NCBI GenBank assembly: GCA_030615045.1
Contig: JAUWZY010000012.1
Coordinates: 1 to 15,105 of the forward strand
DNA length: 15,105 bases
Direction of reading: 5' to 3'
Source: Chloroflexota bacterium
Lineage (GTDB): Bacteria; Chloroflexota; Dehalococcoidia; SZUA-161; JAUWZY01
The notes beneath the pieces were generated by a model. That model saw only the letters and a program-made list of their open reading frames with translations, ran no database searches and was not told the DNA's origin. A program made the position numbers and the translations under genes. Of the stretch, positions 7,646 to 13,969 are shown one piece after another; position 1 is the stretch's first letter; the number at the start of each line of letters is the position of its first letter.

Positions 7646-7674
7646 TTGACACTAAATCAGACCCATGATATATT
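7646..7674 (+). promoter_or_regulatory. Sigma-70-type promoter for etfBA
   Basis: TTGACA (7646-7651), a 17-nt spacer and TATATT (7669-7674) form a near-consensus promoter. Transcription should start near 7681, just ahead of the AAAGGAGGG ribosome site (7685-7693). This excludes the ATG at 7665, which lies inside the promoter, as the etfB start. Confidence 0.78.
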
Positions 7675-7700
7675 TGTCAAACGGAAAGGAGGGAAGCGCG

Positions 7701-8501
7701 GTGAATATCATCGTTTGTGTTAAGCAGGTACTTGATCCCGAATTGCCCCCATCCGCGTTTAAGATCGACCCCGAGGCCAAAAAAGCGATCGCGCCCCGGG
7801 ATCGAGCCCCGGTTATAAGTCCATTTGATGAGAATGCAGTGGAGGCAGCGCTGAGGATCAAGGATGCCCATGGCGGCACGATAACGACCCTATGTTTAGG
7901 GCGGGACTTAGACATGGCGGTGGTGAAGAAGCCTCTGTCCATGGGTGCCGATGAATTAGTCCTGTTGCAAGACGATGCCTTTGAGGGCAGTGATAGCTTC
8001 GCTACCGCTTATGCCTTGGCGACAGCGATCAAGAAGATCGGAGAGTTCGATCTCATCTTCTGTGGCAGGCAATCGGCGGACTGGGATGCCGGTCAGGTGG
8101 GCTCCGGCATTGCTGAGCTCTTAGGCATCCCCAGCGTGACCCCAGCGCAGAAGATCGAGATCAAGGATGGGAAAGTGGTGGTGGAGCGCGTGGTCGCCGA
8201 CGGCTATGAAATAGTCGAGGTCTCACCCCCAGCCCTGATCACGGTGAGCAATGAGCTGGGTGAACCCAGATACCCCACGATGAAGGGGATCATGGTGGCT
8301 AAGAAGAAGACGGCTACAGTTTGGACTGCCCAGGACCTTGGCCTCGATAGGTCGATGATCGGAGCCTCTGCAGCTAAGAGCAAAATGCTTAAGCTGTTCA
8401 TCCCGGTCCGAGAGGCAAGGTGTGAATTTGTGGCTGGGGAAACAGCGGAGGAGTTTGGGGCCAATTTAGCTCTCAAACTCAGGGAAGCTAAGTTACTGTA
8501 A
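7701..8501 (+). CDS. etfB: Electron transfer flavoprotein, beta subunit
   Basis: This is the 266-residue small subunit of the EtfAB heterodimer, which carries electrons between acyl-CoA dehydrogenases or other flavoenzymes and a downstream acceptor. It begins NIIVCVKQVLDPE, the usual EtfB opening. It has CGRQSADWDAGQVG around residues 120-133, and the family signature region includes PPALITVSNELGEPRYPTMK. The GTG start at 7701 is chosen because AAAGGAGGG lies 7 nt upstream and because the in-frame ATG at 7665 falls inside the promoter. etfA follows after 12 nt. Whether this Etf is of the electron-bifurcating class cannot be decided by eye. The nearby hdrCB genes make a flavin/Fe-S electron pathway plausible but do not prove interaction. 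Confidence 0.95.
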   Translation: MNIIVCVKQVLDPELPPSAFKIDPEAKKAIAPRDRAPVISPFDENAVEAALRIKDAHGGTITTLCLGRDLDMAVVKKPLSMGADELVLLQDDAFEGSDSFATAYALATAIKKIGEFDLIFCGRQSADWDAGQVGSGIAELLGIPSVTPAQKIEIKDGKVVVERVVADGYEIVEVSPPALITVSNELGEPRYPTMKGIMVAKKKTATVWTAQDLGLDRSMIGASAAKSKMLKLFIPVREARCEFVAGETAEEFGANLALKLREAKLL

Positions 8502-8513
8502 TAGGAGGGTAAC

Positions 8514-9515
8514 ATGGCTGAGTATAAAGGGGTGCTCATCTGCGGCGAGGTCACTGAGGGTAGGCTGGAGTCGTTCAGCTTAGAGCTTTTGGGCATCGGG
8601 CGCAAGCTCGCTGACGACCTGGGTCAGGAGCTGGGGGCAGTGCTTCTTGGCAGCGGCATCGGCGATGCAGCCAAGGAAGCCATCCTCTTCGGAGCGGACA
8701 AGGTCTATGTGGTTGATGACCCCCTGCTCAAAGATTATCAAACCGATTCCTATACCGCGGTGATGGAAAAGGTATGTAAACAGCTTTTGCCCGATATCCT
8801 GCTCCTGGGTCAGGGCGCTATCGGGCGAGACCTGGCCCCAAGGCTGGCGTTCAGGCTGGGGACAGGAGTGACAATGGACTGCATTGAGCTCGCTATCGAC
8901 CCCGAGACCAAGCTCATGGTTCAAACCAAACCGGTATATGGGGGGAATGCCTTAGCGGTGCTCGTCTGCGAGCAAACAAAGCCCCAGATAGCTACCATCA
9001 GGGTCAAGGCTATGGCACCTTTAGAGCGTGATGATTCCAGGACGGGTGAGATCATCTCGATCCCCGCCGAGCTTGACCCCGCAGCGATGAGAACTAAGGT
9101 CTTGGACAAGGTAAAGGAGGAGGTAGTGGGGATAAAGCTGGAGGATGCCAGGGTCGTGGTTTGCGGTGGGCGCGGCATCGGCGGTCCCGAGGGCTTCAGC
9201 CAGCTTGAGGAAGTGGCTAAGCTTTTAGGCGGCGCTGTAGGGGCCACCAGACCTCCTTGTGACTCAGGTTGGGTTGCGGCTCATCTTCAAGTCGGGCTCA
9301 CCGGCAAAATCGTGACCCCCGACGTTTATGTCGGCATTGGCTTATCCGGCTCCAGCCAGCATATAGCCGGGATCTCGGGCGCCAAGAACATCATCGCCAT
9401 CAACAAGGACCCCGAGGCTAACATATTCAGGGTAGCTCATTATGGAGCTGTTGGCGACTATAAGAAGGTATTGCCCACGTTTATTCAGAAGTGTACGGAG
9501 CTCCTCTCCGGCTGA
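8514..9515 (+). CDS. etfA: Electron transfer flavoprotein, alpha subunit
   Basis: The 333-residue FAD-binding subunit of Etf. The N-terminal ~190 residues are the nucleotide-binding-like domain (GQGAIGRDLAPRLAFRLG). The C-terminal FAD domain contains GGRGIGGPEGF, GATRPPCDSGW, GLSGSSQHIAGI and INKDPEANIF, all in family order. The usual QxGxTGK block appears as QVGLTGKIVTP. AGGAGG lies 5 nt before the ATG at 8514. The stop is directly followed, 3 nt later, by the promoter of the riboswitch operon. No separate terminator is visible after etfA, so etf transcripts may end at the riboswitch terminator at 9678-9712. Confidence 0.95.
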   Translation: MAEYKGVLICGEVTEGRLESFSLELLGIGRKLADDLGQELGAVLLGSGIGDAAKEAILFGADKVYVVDDPLLKDYQTDSYTAVMEKVCKQLLPDILLLGQGAIGRDLAPRLAFRLGTGVTMDCIELAIDPETKLMVQTKPVYGGNALAVLVCEQTKPQIATIRVKAMAPLERDDSRTGEIISIPAELDPAAMRTKVLDKVKEEVVGIKLEDARVVVCGGRGIGGPEGFSQLEEVAKLLGGAVGATRPPCDSGWVAAHLQVGLTGKIVTPDVYVGIGLSGSSQHIAGISGAKNIIAINKDPEANIFRVAHYGAVGDYKKVLPTFIQKCTELLSG

Positions 9516-9518
9516 GGG

Positions 9519-9548
9519 TTGACAAAGGAGGGATAAAAGGCCTAAGAT
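9519..9548 (+). promoter_or_regulatory. Promoter of the c-di-GMP riboswitch operon
   Basis: TTGACA (9519-9524), an 18-nt spacer and TAAGAT (9543-9548) form a good sigma-70 promoter starting 3 nt after the etfA stop. The -10 context TAAGATATA is the same as at the nfu promoter (13945-13950). The predicted start near 9555 leaves ~20 nt before the aptamer. Confidence 0.65.
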
Positions 9549-9575
9549 ATAAAAAACAAAAGCTAAATAGAGAAA

Positions 9576-9668
9576 GACGGTGAAAAGGGCAAACCCACCG
9601 AAAGGTGGGGGCGCAAAGCCACAGGTCTAAGGTTTATTTGAACTATGACGGCTGGGTTGCCGCCGGTC
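9576..9668 (+). ncRNA. Class I cyclic-di-GMP riboswitch aptamer (GEMM-I)
   Basis: The conserved core GGGCAAACC (9587-9595) and GCGCAAAGCC (9611-9620) are present. P2 is CCCACC-GAAA-GGTGGG (9594-9609), six perfect pairs with a GNRA tetraloop. The P3 arm pairs AGCC (9617-9620) with GGCT (9650-9653). It also carries a TCTAAG / TATGA element (9626-9631, 9644-9648), which is the 11-nt tetraloop receptor with its outer C-G pair replaced by U-A. The arm is capped by GTTT-ATTT-GAAC (9632-9643). A short P1 can form between CGGT (9578-9581) and GCCG (9659-9662). The base matching G20 of the Vc2 aptamer is a G (9588), which favours c-di-GMP over the cGAMP-type variant that has A there. Confidence 0.92.
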
Positions 9669-9677
9669 AAGTGACAG

Positions 9678-9712
9678 AAAGCTTCCCGGAGAGCCAGGCG
9701 GGAAGTTTTTGT
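9678..9712 (+). terminator. Intrinsic terminator, riboswitch expression platform
   Basis: CTTCCCG (9682-9688) pairs with CGGGAAG (9699-9705) around a 10-nt loop and is followed by TTTTT (9706-9710). The stem can extend by G-U and A-U pairs into the T-run. It lies 10-20 nt after the aptamer and 23 nt before the kinase ATG, so it should decide whether the operon is transcribed. CCGCC at 9660-9664, part of the aptamer's P1 3' side, is complementary to GGCGG at 9697-9701 in the terminator loop and 3' arm, which offers a mutually exclusive antiterminator. Confidence 0.85.
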
Positions 9713-9734
9713 TGCGGCGGCAGAGGCGATAAAG

Positions 9735-11429
9735 ATGGCGAAAAAAGGATCCGAAGCCGAGAAGGCAATGCTTGACGAGCGGAGAAAGGCGGAAGAGGAG
9801 GTTGAGCGGAAGGTCAAGGAGCTCGCGGCGTCCAAAGCATTTATCGGAAGCATGTTCAATGCCATCGCCGACCCCATACAGTTGGTAGATAAGGACTTGA
9901 ATTACGTCTCCGTTAATAAGGCCACAGAGGAGCTGTTAGGCTACCGAGAAGACGAGCTCATCGGGTGTCGCCACAGCAAATTACTGGTGCCCCGGGAGCG
10001 TCATCTGGCCGGAAAGATGGCCGCCGAGGTTCTTGCCACAGGTAAAACCTTCAAATATGAGCGCACATGGCTGACTAAAGATGGTGCGGAAATCCCGGTG
10101 GTGCTTCATTGCGCCCCCCTGCGCGATGCTAAAAAAGGGATTATCGGCGCGATCGCTGTAGCCCGAGATATGCGCGAGACCAAAAGCCTGATCAGTGAGC
10201 TGGAACAGAGGAAGGCGTTTATCGAGAACCTGTTCCGCGCCATTGCCGACGCAGTAATAGTGTCGGATAGGGAGGGGACCATCGTCACCGTCAATAGGGC
10301 AGCGACCGAACTCCTGGGCTACCGGAAAGATGAGCTCGTTGGGCAAAATACCCGCGTGCTGCTGGTGCCCGAGCAGCGTCACCTCGGCGGGACAGGGTTT
10401 AGGGAGGCCATTGCCAAGGGCGATAGCGTTCAATATGAGAGGAGGCACCAGACCAAGGACGGTGTCGGAATCCCGGTGCTCCTGCACACATCTCCGCTTC
10501 GTGACAGCCAGGGAGAGATTATCGGCAGCATCTCCGTAATCCGCGATATCCGTGAGATCAAGGACTTCATTACCCGGCTGGCTCGCTCCGAGGAGAGGTA
10601 TCGTGCTCTTTTCGAGCATGCCCCTGACCCTATCATTGTCACCGATGCCAATGGCACAGTGTTGCTGTGGAATGAGCGTGCTGAGGAGCACTCCGGCTAC
10701 AAAGCGGAAGAGGTAATCGGTAGGTCATCCGAGATATTTGTGCCCCCTGACTTACGTCAGGAGGCGAAATGGTTAGCACACGAGGTTAAGCAGAAAGGCT
10801 ATGTCAAGAGCTATGAGACCGAAAGAATGATAAAGGGTGGGGCCAGAGTTCCGCAGGAGCTGACCATGGCAAGCCTCGAGGATGATCTGGGGAACTTTAT
10901 CGGGTTTACCACTATAGCCAGGGATATTTCGGATAGGAAGAAGCTGGAGCGAGAAAGGGCTGAGGTTCAGGAAAAGTTGCTTCGCGCTGAGAGCCTGGCT
11001 GCCATCGGACAGCTGGCATCGGGGGTGGCTCACGAGCTGCGCCAGCCATTGTCTGTAATTAATAACTCCGTCTACTTCCTCAAGATGAAGCTCGGGGATG
11101 CCGATGAAAAGGTCACAAAGCACCTTGGCATCCTGGAAAAGGAAGTCGATATCTCGGAGAAGATAATCTCCGACCTCCTCGATTTCGCCAAACCGAAAAA
11201 GCTGGCTCTGGAGCAAGTCGGGCTCAATTTCATTATCGAGCAAGCGCTGTCGCGGGCTCAGTTGCCTCAGAAGGTGGCGGTGGTGGCCGAGCTAAAAGGG
11301 CTGCCGCCGCTGATGGCTGACCCATCGCAGCTTGAGCGCGCGTTCCTCAATGTTATCCTCAACGCCGCCCAAGCCATGCCCGATGGGGGCAAGCTGGTCA
11401 TCAGCACGGGAGCGAGGGTGAAGTGGTAA
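9735..11429 (+). CDS. Triple-PAS sensor histidine kinase, truncated by a frameshift in the ATPase domain
   Basis: A 564-residue cytosolic sensor kinase without membrane segments. A short N-terminal coiled coil (about 8-35) is followed by three PAS domains (about 36-145, 160-272 and 285-400) and linking helices. The HisKA domain has its phosphoacceptor at H433 in ASGVAHELRQPLSV. The first part of the HATPase domain has its N-box at ERAFLNVILNAAQAM (N543). The frame then ends at TAA 11427, before the nucleotide-binding G boxes. Those boxes are encoded immediately afterwards in the -1 frame (11423-11659), so the kinase is interrupted by what looks like one missing base near 11416-11418. AGAGG lies ~9 nt before the ATG. 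It is the first gene behind the riboswitch and probable input for the receivers downstream. Confidence 0.9.
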   Translation: MAKKGSEAEKAMLDERRKAEEEVERKVKELAASKAFIGSMFNAIADPIQLVDKDLNYVSVNKATEELLGYREDELIGCRHSKLLVPRERHLAGKMAAEVLATGKTFKYERTWLTKDGAEIPVVLHCAPLRDAKKGIIGAIAVARDMRETKSLISELEQRKAFIENLFRAIADAVIVSDREGTIVTVNRAATELLGYRKDELVGQNTRVLLVPEQRHLGGTGFREAIAKGDSVQYERRHQTKDGVGIPVLLHTSPLRDSQGEIIGSISVIRDIREIKDFITRLARSEERYRALFEHAPDPIIVTDANGTVLLWNERAEEHSGYKAEEVIGRSSEIFVPPDLRQEAKWLAHEVKQKGYVKSYETERMIKGGARVPQELTMASLEDDLGNFIGFTTIARDISDRKKLERERAEVQEKLLRAESLAAIGQLASGVAHELRQPLSVINNSVYFLKMKLGDADEKVTKHLGILEKEVDISEKIISDLLDFAKPKKLALEQVGLNFIIEQALSRAQLPQKVAVVAELKGLPPLMADPSQLERAFLNVILNAAQAMPDGGKLVISTGARVKW

Positions 11430-11659
11430 AAGCTGAGATCCAGGATAGCGGCATCGGCATCCCTGAGCAGGACTTGGGCAAGGTCTTCGAGCCCCTATAC
11501 ACTAACAAAGCCAAGGGTATTGGTCTGGGGCTAACCCTGGCCCAGTCTATCGTCGCAGCCCATCAGGGCACCATCGAGATCAAAAGTCAACTTGGTCACG
11601 GGACCACCGTCACCATCAAGCTGCCCATGGGGGTGAGAAAAGGTGATGGAAAAAGCTAA
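11423..11659 (+). pseudogene. C-terminal HATPase portion of the interrupted histidine kinase
   Basis: This 78-codon frame holds the missing end of the kinase ATPase domain: the G1/D-box QDSGIGIP, the F-box KVFEPLYT and the G2 box KGIGLGLTLAQSIV, then QLGHGTTVTIKLPM. With a single base added in the GGG run at 11416-11418, the two frames join as a normal STGARGEVVKAEIQDSGIGI segment. No classic slippery heptamer is visible. It could be translated alone from GTG 11423 with GAGGG just upstream, making a split kinase, but a deletion or a sequencing/assembly error is simpler. It overlaps the next gene by 14 nt. Confidence 0.75.
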
Positions 11660-12398
11660 AGTTCTCGTCGTTGACGATAACCTGGATGTCTTGTATACCA
11701 TCGCAGACGTCCTTGAGGCCAAGGGATTCCACGTGGTTGTGGCTGAAAGTGGGTTTAAGGCCATCGACCAAGTCAAGAAGGCGGACTTCGATGTCGCCCT
11801 CCTCGATATCGTCATGCCCGAGATAAATGGAGTTCACACATTTAAGGAGATCAAGAAAATAAGCCCCAGAACTAAGGCCATCATGATGACCGGCTATTCC
11901 GTCGATGACCTTATTCGGGAAGCTATTGAAGAAGGAGTTCTCAAGGTCATACATAAGCCCTTGAACTTGGAGGAATTAACGAAGCTGATAGAGTCAATCG
12001 AAGCGGGACTCGTCATTCTGGTGGTTGATGATGACCTCGAGTTCTGCCAGGGTATGAAGGATGTCCTCGAAGGCAAGGGCTATCAGGTCGCCATTGTCGG
12101 CGAAGGACAACAGGCCATAAATATGGCTAAGGAAACGCAATACGATATCCTGTTCATCGACATGAAATTGCCCACCATCAACGGATTTGATACCTATTTG
12201 GCCATCAGAGAACTCAATCCCAGGGCAGTGGCCATTATGATGACCGCATATCGGGAGGAGACCGAGGAGTTAGTCCAGGAGGCAATAGCCAAGAGTGCTA
12301 TCACGTGTCTCTATAAGCCTTTCGACATGGATGAGGTAGTGAAGTTGGTCGAGGATTTTCAGAGGAGGGGTGCATGGAGCCACAAGTTAACCTACTGA
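11646..12398 (+). CDS. Tandem-receiver response regulator (REC-REC, no output domain)
   Basis: This 250-residue protein consists of two CheY-like receiver domains. REC1 (about 4-120) has the acidic pair D10/D11, phosphoacceptor D54 (VALLDIVMPE), MMTGY and K104 in IHKPL. REC2 (about 122-240) has VVDDD (127-130), phosphoacceptor D172 (ILFIDMKLPT), MMTAY and K224 in LYKPF. Both look competent for phosphorylation. There is no DNA-binding or enzymatic domain, so it may relay or buffer phosphate from the upstream kinase or bind a partner. The ATG at 11646 is chosen over the GTG just before it. The gene overlaps the kinase remnant by 14 nt and the following GGDEF gene by 25 nt, which indicates coupled translation. 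Confidence 0.9.
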   Translation: MEKAKVLVVDDNLDVLYTIADVLEAKGFHVVVAESGFKAIDQVKKADFDVALLDIVMPEINGVHTFKEIKKISPRTKAIMMTGYSVDDLIREAIEEGVLKVIHKPLNLEELTKLIESIEAGLVILVVDDDLEFCQGMKDVLEGKGYQVAIVGEGQQAINMAKETQYDILFIDMKLPTINGFDTYLAIRELNPRAVAIMMTAYREETEELVQEAIAKSAITCLYKPFDMDEVVKLVEDFQRRGAWSHKLTY

Positions 12399-13297
12399 TA
12401 GTCGATGATGATAAGGAGCTGTGCCAGACCCTCTGCGATATATTCCAAGAGCTGGGCTTTGGTGTAGATACCGCCCTTAATAGCGAAGAGGCTGTGAAGA
12501 AGTGCGCTGAGAAATACTTCAACATTGCCCTCATCGATATCAGGCTCCCCGATAACGATGGCCTGGAGCTACTGAACAAGCTGAAGAAGATGAATCCCGA
12601 GATGGAGGGTATCGTGATCACTGCTTATGCCTCTACGGAAACCGTGCTCGAAGCTCTGCGCCGAGGCGCCTTTGACTATGTGCCCAAGCCATTGAAAGTG
12701 GACGACGTTCTCTACACCATCAGTGCAGCCTTGGAGAGGCAGAGGCTAACCGCGGAAGAGAAACGACGGCTGGAGCAGGAAATCGAAGCTAAGGAGTTCT
12801 ATCGCTCCATATCCATCATCGACGAGCTCACCGGGCTCTATAACTATCGCCATTTCCATGAGCTCCTAACCCAAGAGCTCAAGCGGGCAAAGAGATATTT
12901 CCATTCCTTGAGCCTGCTCATGATCGACATCGATCATTTCAAAGAATATCAAGATGCCTATGGTCACCTTGCGGGGGATGTTGCGCTAAAGGTCATCGCC
13001 CAAATCACGCGCGATACAGTGCGCGGGGTGGATATTGTGTCCAGATACGGAGGCGAGGAGTTCGCTGTCATCTCGCCCGAGACCACGAAGGCGGATGCTG
13101 CTGCCGTTGGCGAGCGGGTGAGGAATGCAATAGCCAAAAGCGCCTTGCCCACAGGGGGCAGGCTTACCGTCAGCGTCGGCGTTGCCAGCTATCCTACAGA
13201 TGCCCAGAACAAGGAGCAGCTGATATGGCGGGCGGACCAAGCCCTGTACCGAGCGAAACAGAGGGGTCGAAACCAAACCTGTATCTGGGAGCAATGA
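12374..13297 (+). CDS. Receiver-GGDEF diguanylate cyclase
   Basis: This 307-residue response regulator makes c-di-GMP from two GTP. The receiver domain (about 5-122) has the acidic residues D11-D13, phosphoacceptor D55 (IALIDIRLPD), T83 and K105 in VPKPL. After a charged helical linker (about 125-147), the GGDEF domain (about 148-305) opens DELTGLYNYRHF and holds an intact active site GGEEF at 226-230. An RxxD inhibitory site (RGVD, 217-220) sits five residues upstream, the spacing typical of product-inhibited cyclases. MIDIDHFK and the RADQALYRAKQRGRN end are canonical. GAGGAGGGG precedes the ATG closely. It ends in an ATGA overlap with the HD-GYP gene. The architecture is PleD/WspR-like; phosphorylation by the upstream kinase is inferred. 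Confidence 0.94.
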   Translation: MEPQVNLLIVDDDKELCQTLCDIFQELGFGVDTALNSEEAVKKCAEKYFNIALIDIRLPDNDGLELLNKLKKMNPEMEGIVITAYASTETVLEALRRGAFDYVPKPLKVDDVLYTISAALERQRLTAEEKRRLEQEIEAKEFYRSISIIDELTGLYNYRHFHELLTQELKRAKRYFHSLSLLMIDIDHFKEYQDAYGHLAGDVALKVIAQITRDTVRGVDIVSRYGGEEFAVISPETTKADAAAVGERVRNAIAKSALPTGGRLTVSVGVASYPTDAQNKEQLIWRADQALYRAKQRGRNQTCIWEQ

Positions 13298-13845
13298 GAA
13301 GCAAAAACATCAAAAACAAGCTCCTCGAGCTGAGACCCGATTGCTTCGAGCTATTCAAGGCGTTAGCCTTGGTTATTGAGTCTCGCGATCCGGATAGCAA
13401 GGGGCATTCAGAAAAAGTTGCCCTTCTCGCCCGAGAGATCGCCCAGGAGCTGGATTGTCCCGATAGGCTTACATGCGAGATCGAGATGGCGGCCAGGATT
13501 CATGATATCGGCAAAGTGGGCATTAGGGATGAGATCTTGCTCAAGTCGGGGCTTTTGACCGTGGCCGAGTGGCTCGAGATGATGCAACACCCAAGCAAAG
13601 GCGCAGAAATGATTCGCCCCATTAGCTTCCTCCAGGGCCTCATTCCCATAATTGAGGGGCACCATGAGCATTTTGACGGCACTGGCTATCCCCAGGGGCT
13701 TAAAGGTGAGGAGATCCACTTAGGGGCTCGCATCTTGGCTGTAGCCGATGCCTATGATGCCCTGACCTCAAGGCGTCCCTATCGCTCTCGCTTCAGTCAT
13801 GACCAAGCCATCAAGATCCTCCGGGAGAGTGGCGGGGCGCAGTAG
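13294..13845 (+). CDS. HD-GYP cyclic-di-GMP phosphodiesterase, ended early by an in-frame TAG
   Basis: This 183-residue HD-GYP domain protein is predicted to hydrolyse c-di-GMP. Metal and catalytic residues are present: H38 (KGHSEK), H70-D71 (ARIHDIGKVG), H99 (HPSKGAEM), and H123-H124 in the GYP motif HHEHFDGTGYPQG (123-135). VADAYDALTSRRPYR (150-164) follows. The start at 13294 overlaps the cyclase stop as ATGA, with GGGAG just upstream. The reading frame ends ...ESGGAQ-TAG, and the same frame continues DPKVVDAFIRVV for 21 codons to TGA 13911. In the family this region reads G-x-Q-F-DP-x-VV-x-AF, so TAG replaces the usual Phe. The lost tail is outside the metal site, so the shortened protein may still fold and work. 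There is no sensor domain. Confidence 0.9.
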   Translation: MRSKNIKNKLLELRPDCFELFKALALVIESRDPDSKGHSEKVALLAREIAQELDCPDRLTCEIEMAARIHDIGKVGIRDEILLKSGLLTVAEWLEMMQHPSKGAEMIRPISFLQGLIPIIEGHHEHFDGTGYPQGLKGEEIHLGARILAVADAYDALTSRRPYRSRFSHDQAIKILRESGGAQ

Positions 13846-13911
13846 GATCCGAAAGTGGTCGACGCCTTCATCAGGGTAGTACGGAGGAAGGTCAGCGCAC
13901 TGTGGCTCTGA
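13846..13911 (+). other. In-frame coding remnant of the HD-GYP C-terminus after TAG
   Basis: Twenty-one codons in the same frame as the HD-GYP gene, from GAT 13846 to TGA 13909-13911, reading DPKVVDAFIRVVRRK and a few more residues. They match the conserved end of HD-GYP domains. They would be made only by read-through of the TAG at 13843-13845. Confidence 0.7.
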
Positions 13912-13921
13912 TTTCTGAGGA

Positions 13922-13950
13922 TTGACAAGATAGGGCAAAGAAAGTAAGAT
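13922..13950 (+). promoter_or_regulatory. Promoter for the nfu-type gene
   Basis: TTGACA (13922-13927), a 17-nt spacer and TAAGAT (13945-13950) give a strong sigma-70 match 11 nt after the TGA that closes the HD-GYP remnant. Transcription should start near 13957, ~13 nt before the ATG. Confidence 0.75.
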
Positions 13951-13969
13951 ATAGTTGTAGGGGTGAAAT

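Noticed and set aside
9981..10691. A 236-codon minus-strand frame opposite the PAS kinase
   Set aside because: It is antisense to a clear triple-PAS protein, has no family-like motifs, and has no promoter or ribosome site that stands out.
11403..11430. Programmed -1 ribosomal frameshift in the kinase
   Set aside because: The required shift is -1, but GCGAGGGTGAAG has no X-XXY-YYZ slippery heptamer and no evident downstream stimulatory structure was found. A missing base is simpler.
13225..13293. Longer HD-GYP start at ATG 13225
   Set aside because: The extra 23 residues are encoded inside the conserved GGDEF end and do not resemble the family. The ATGA overlap at 13294 is the natural start.
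13843..13845. Pyrrolysine or amber-suppression decoding of TAG
   Set aside because: TAG also ends ribF directly against tyrS, where read-through would fuse two housekeeping enzymes. No pyl genes are in view, and HD-GYP proteins are not known pyrrolysine proteins. It is kept only as a point to check.
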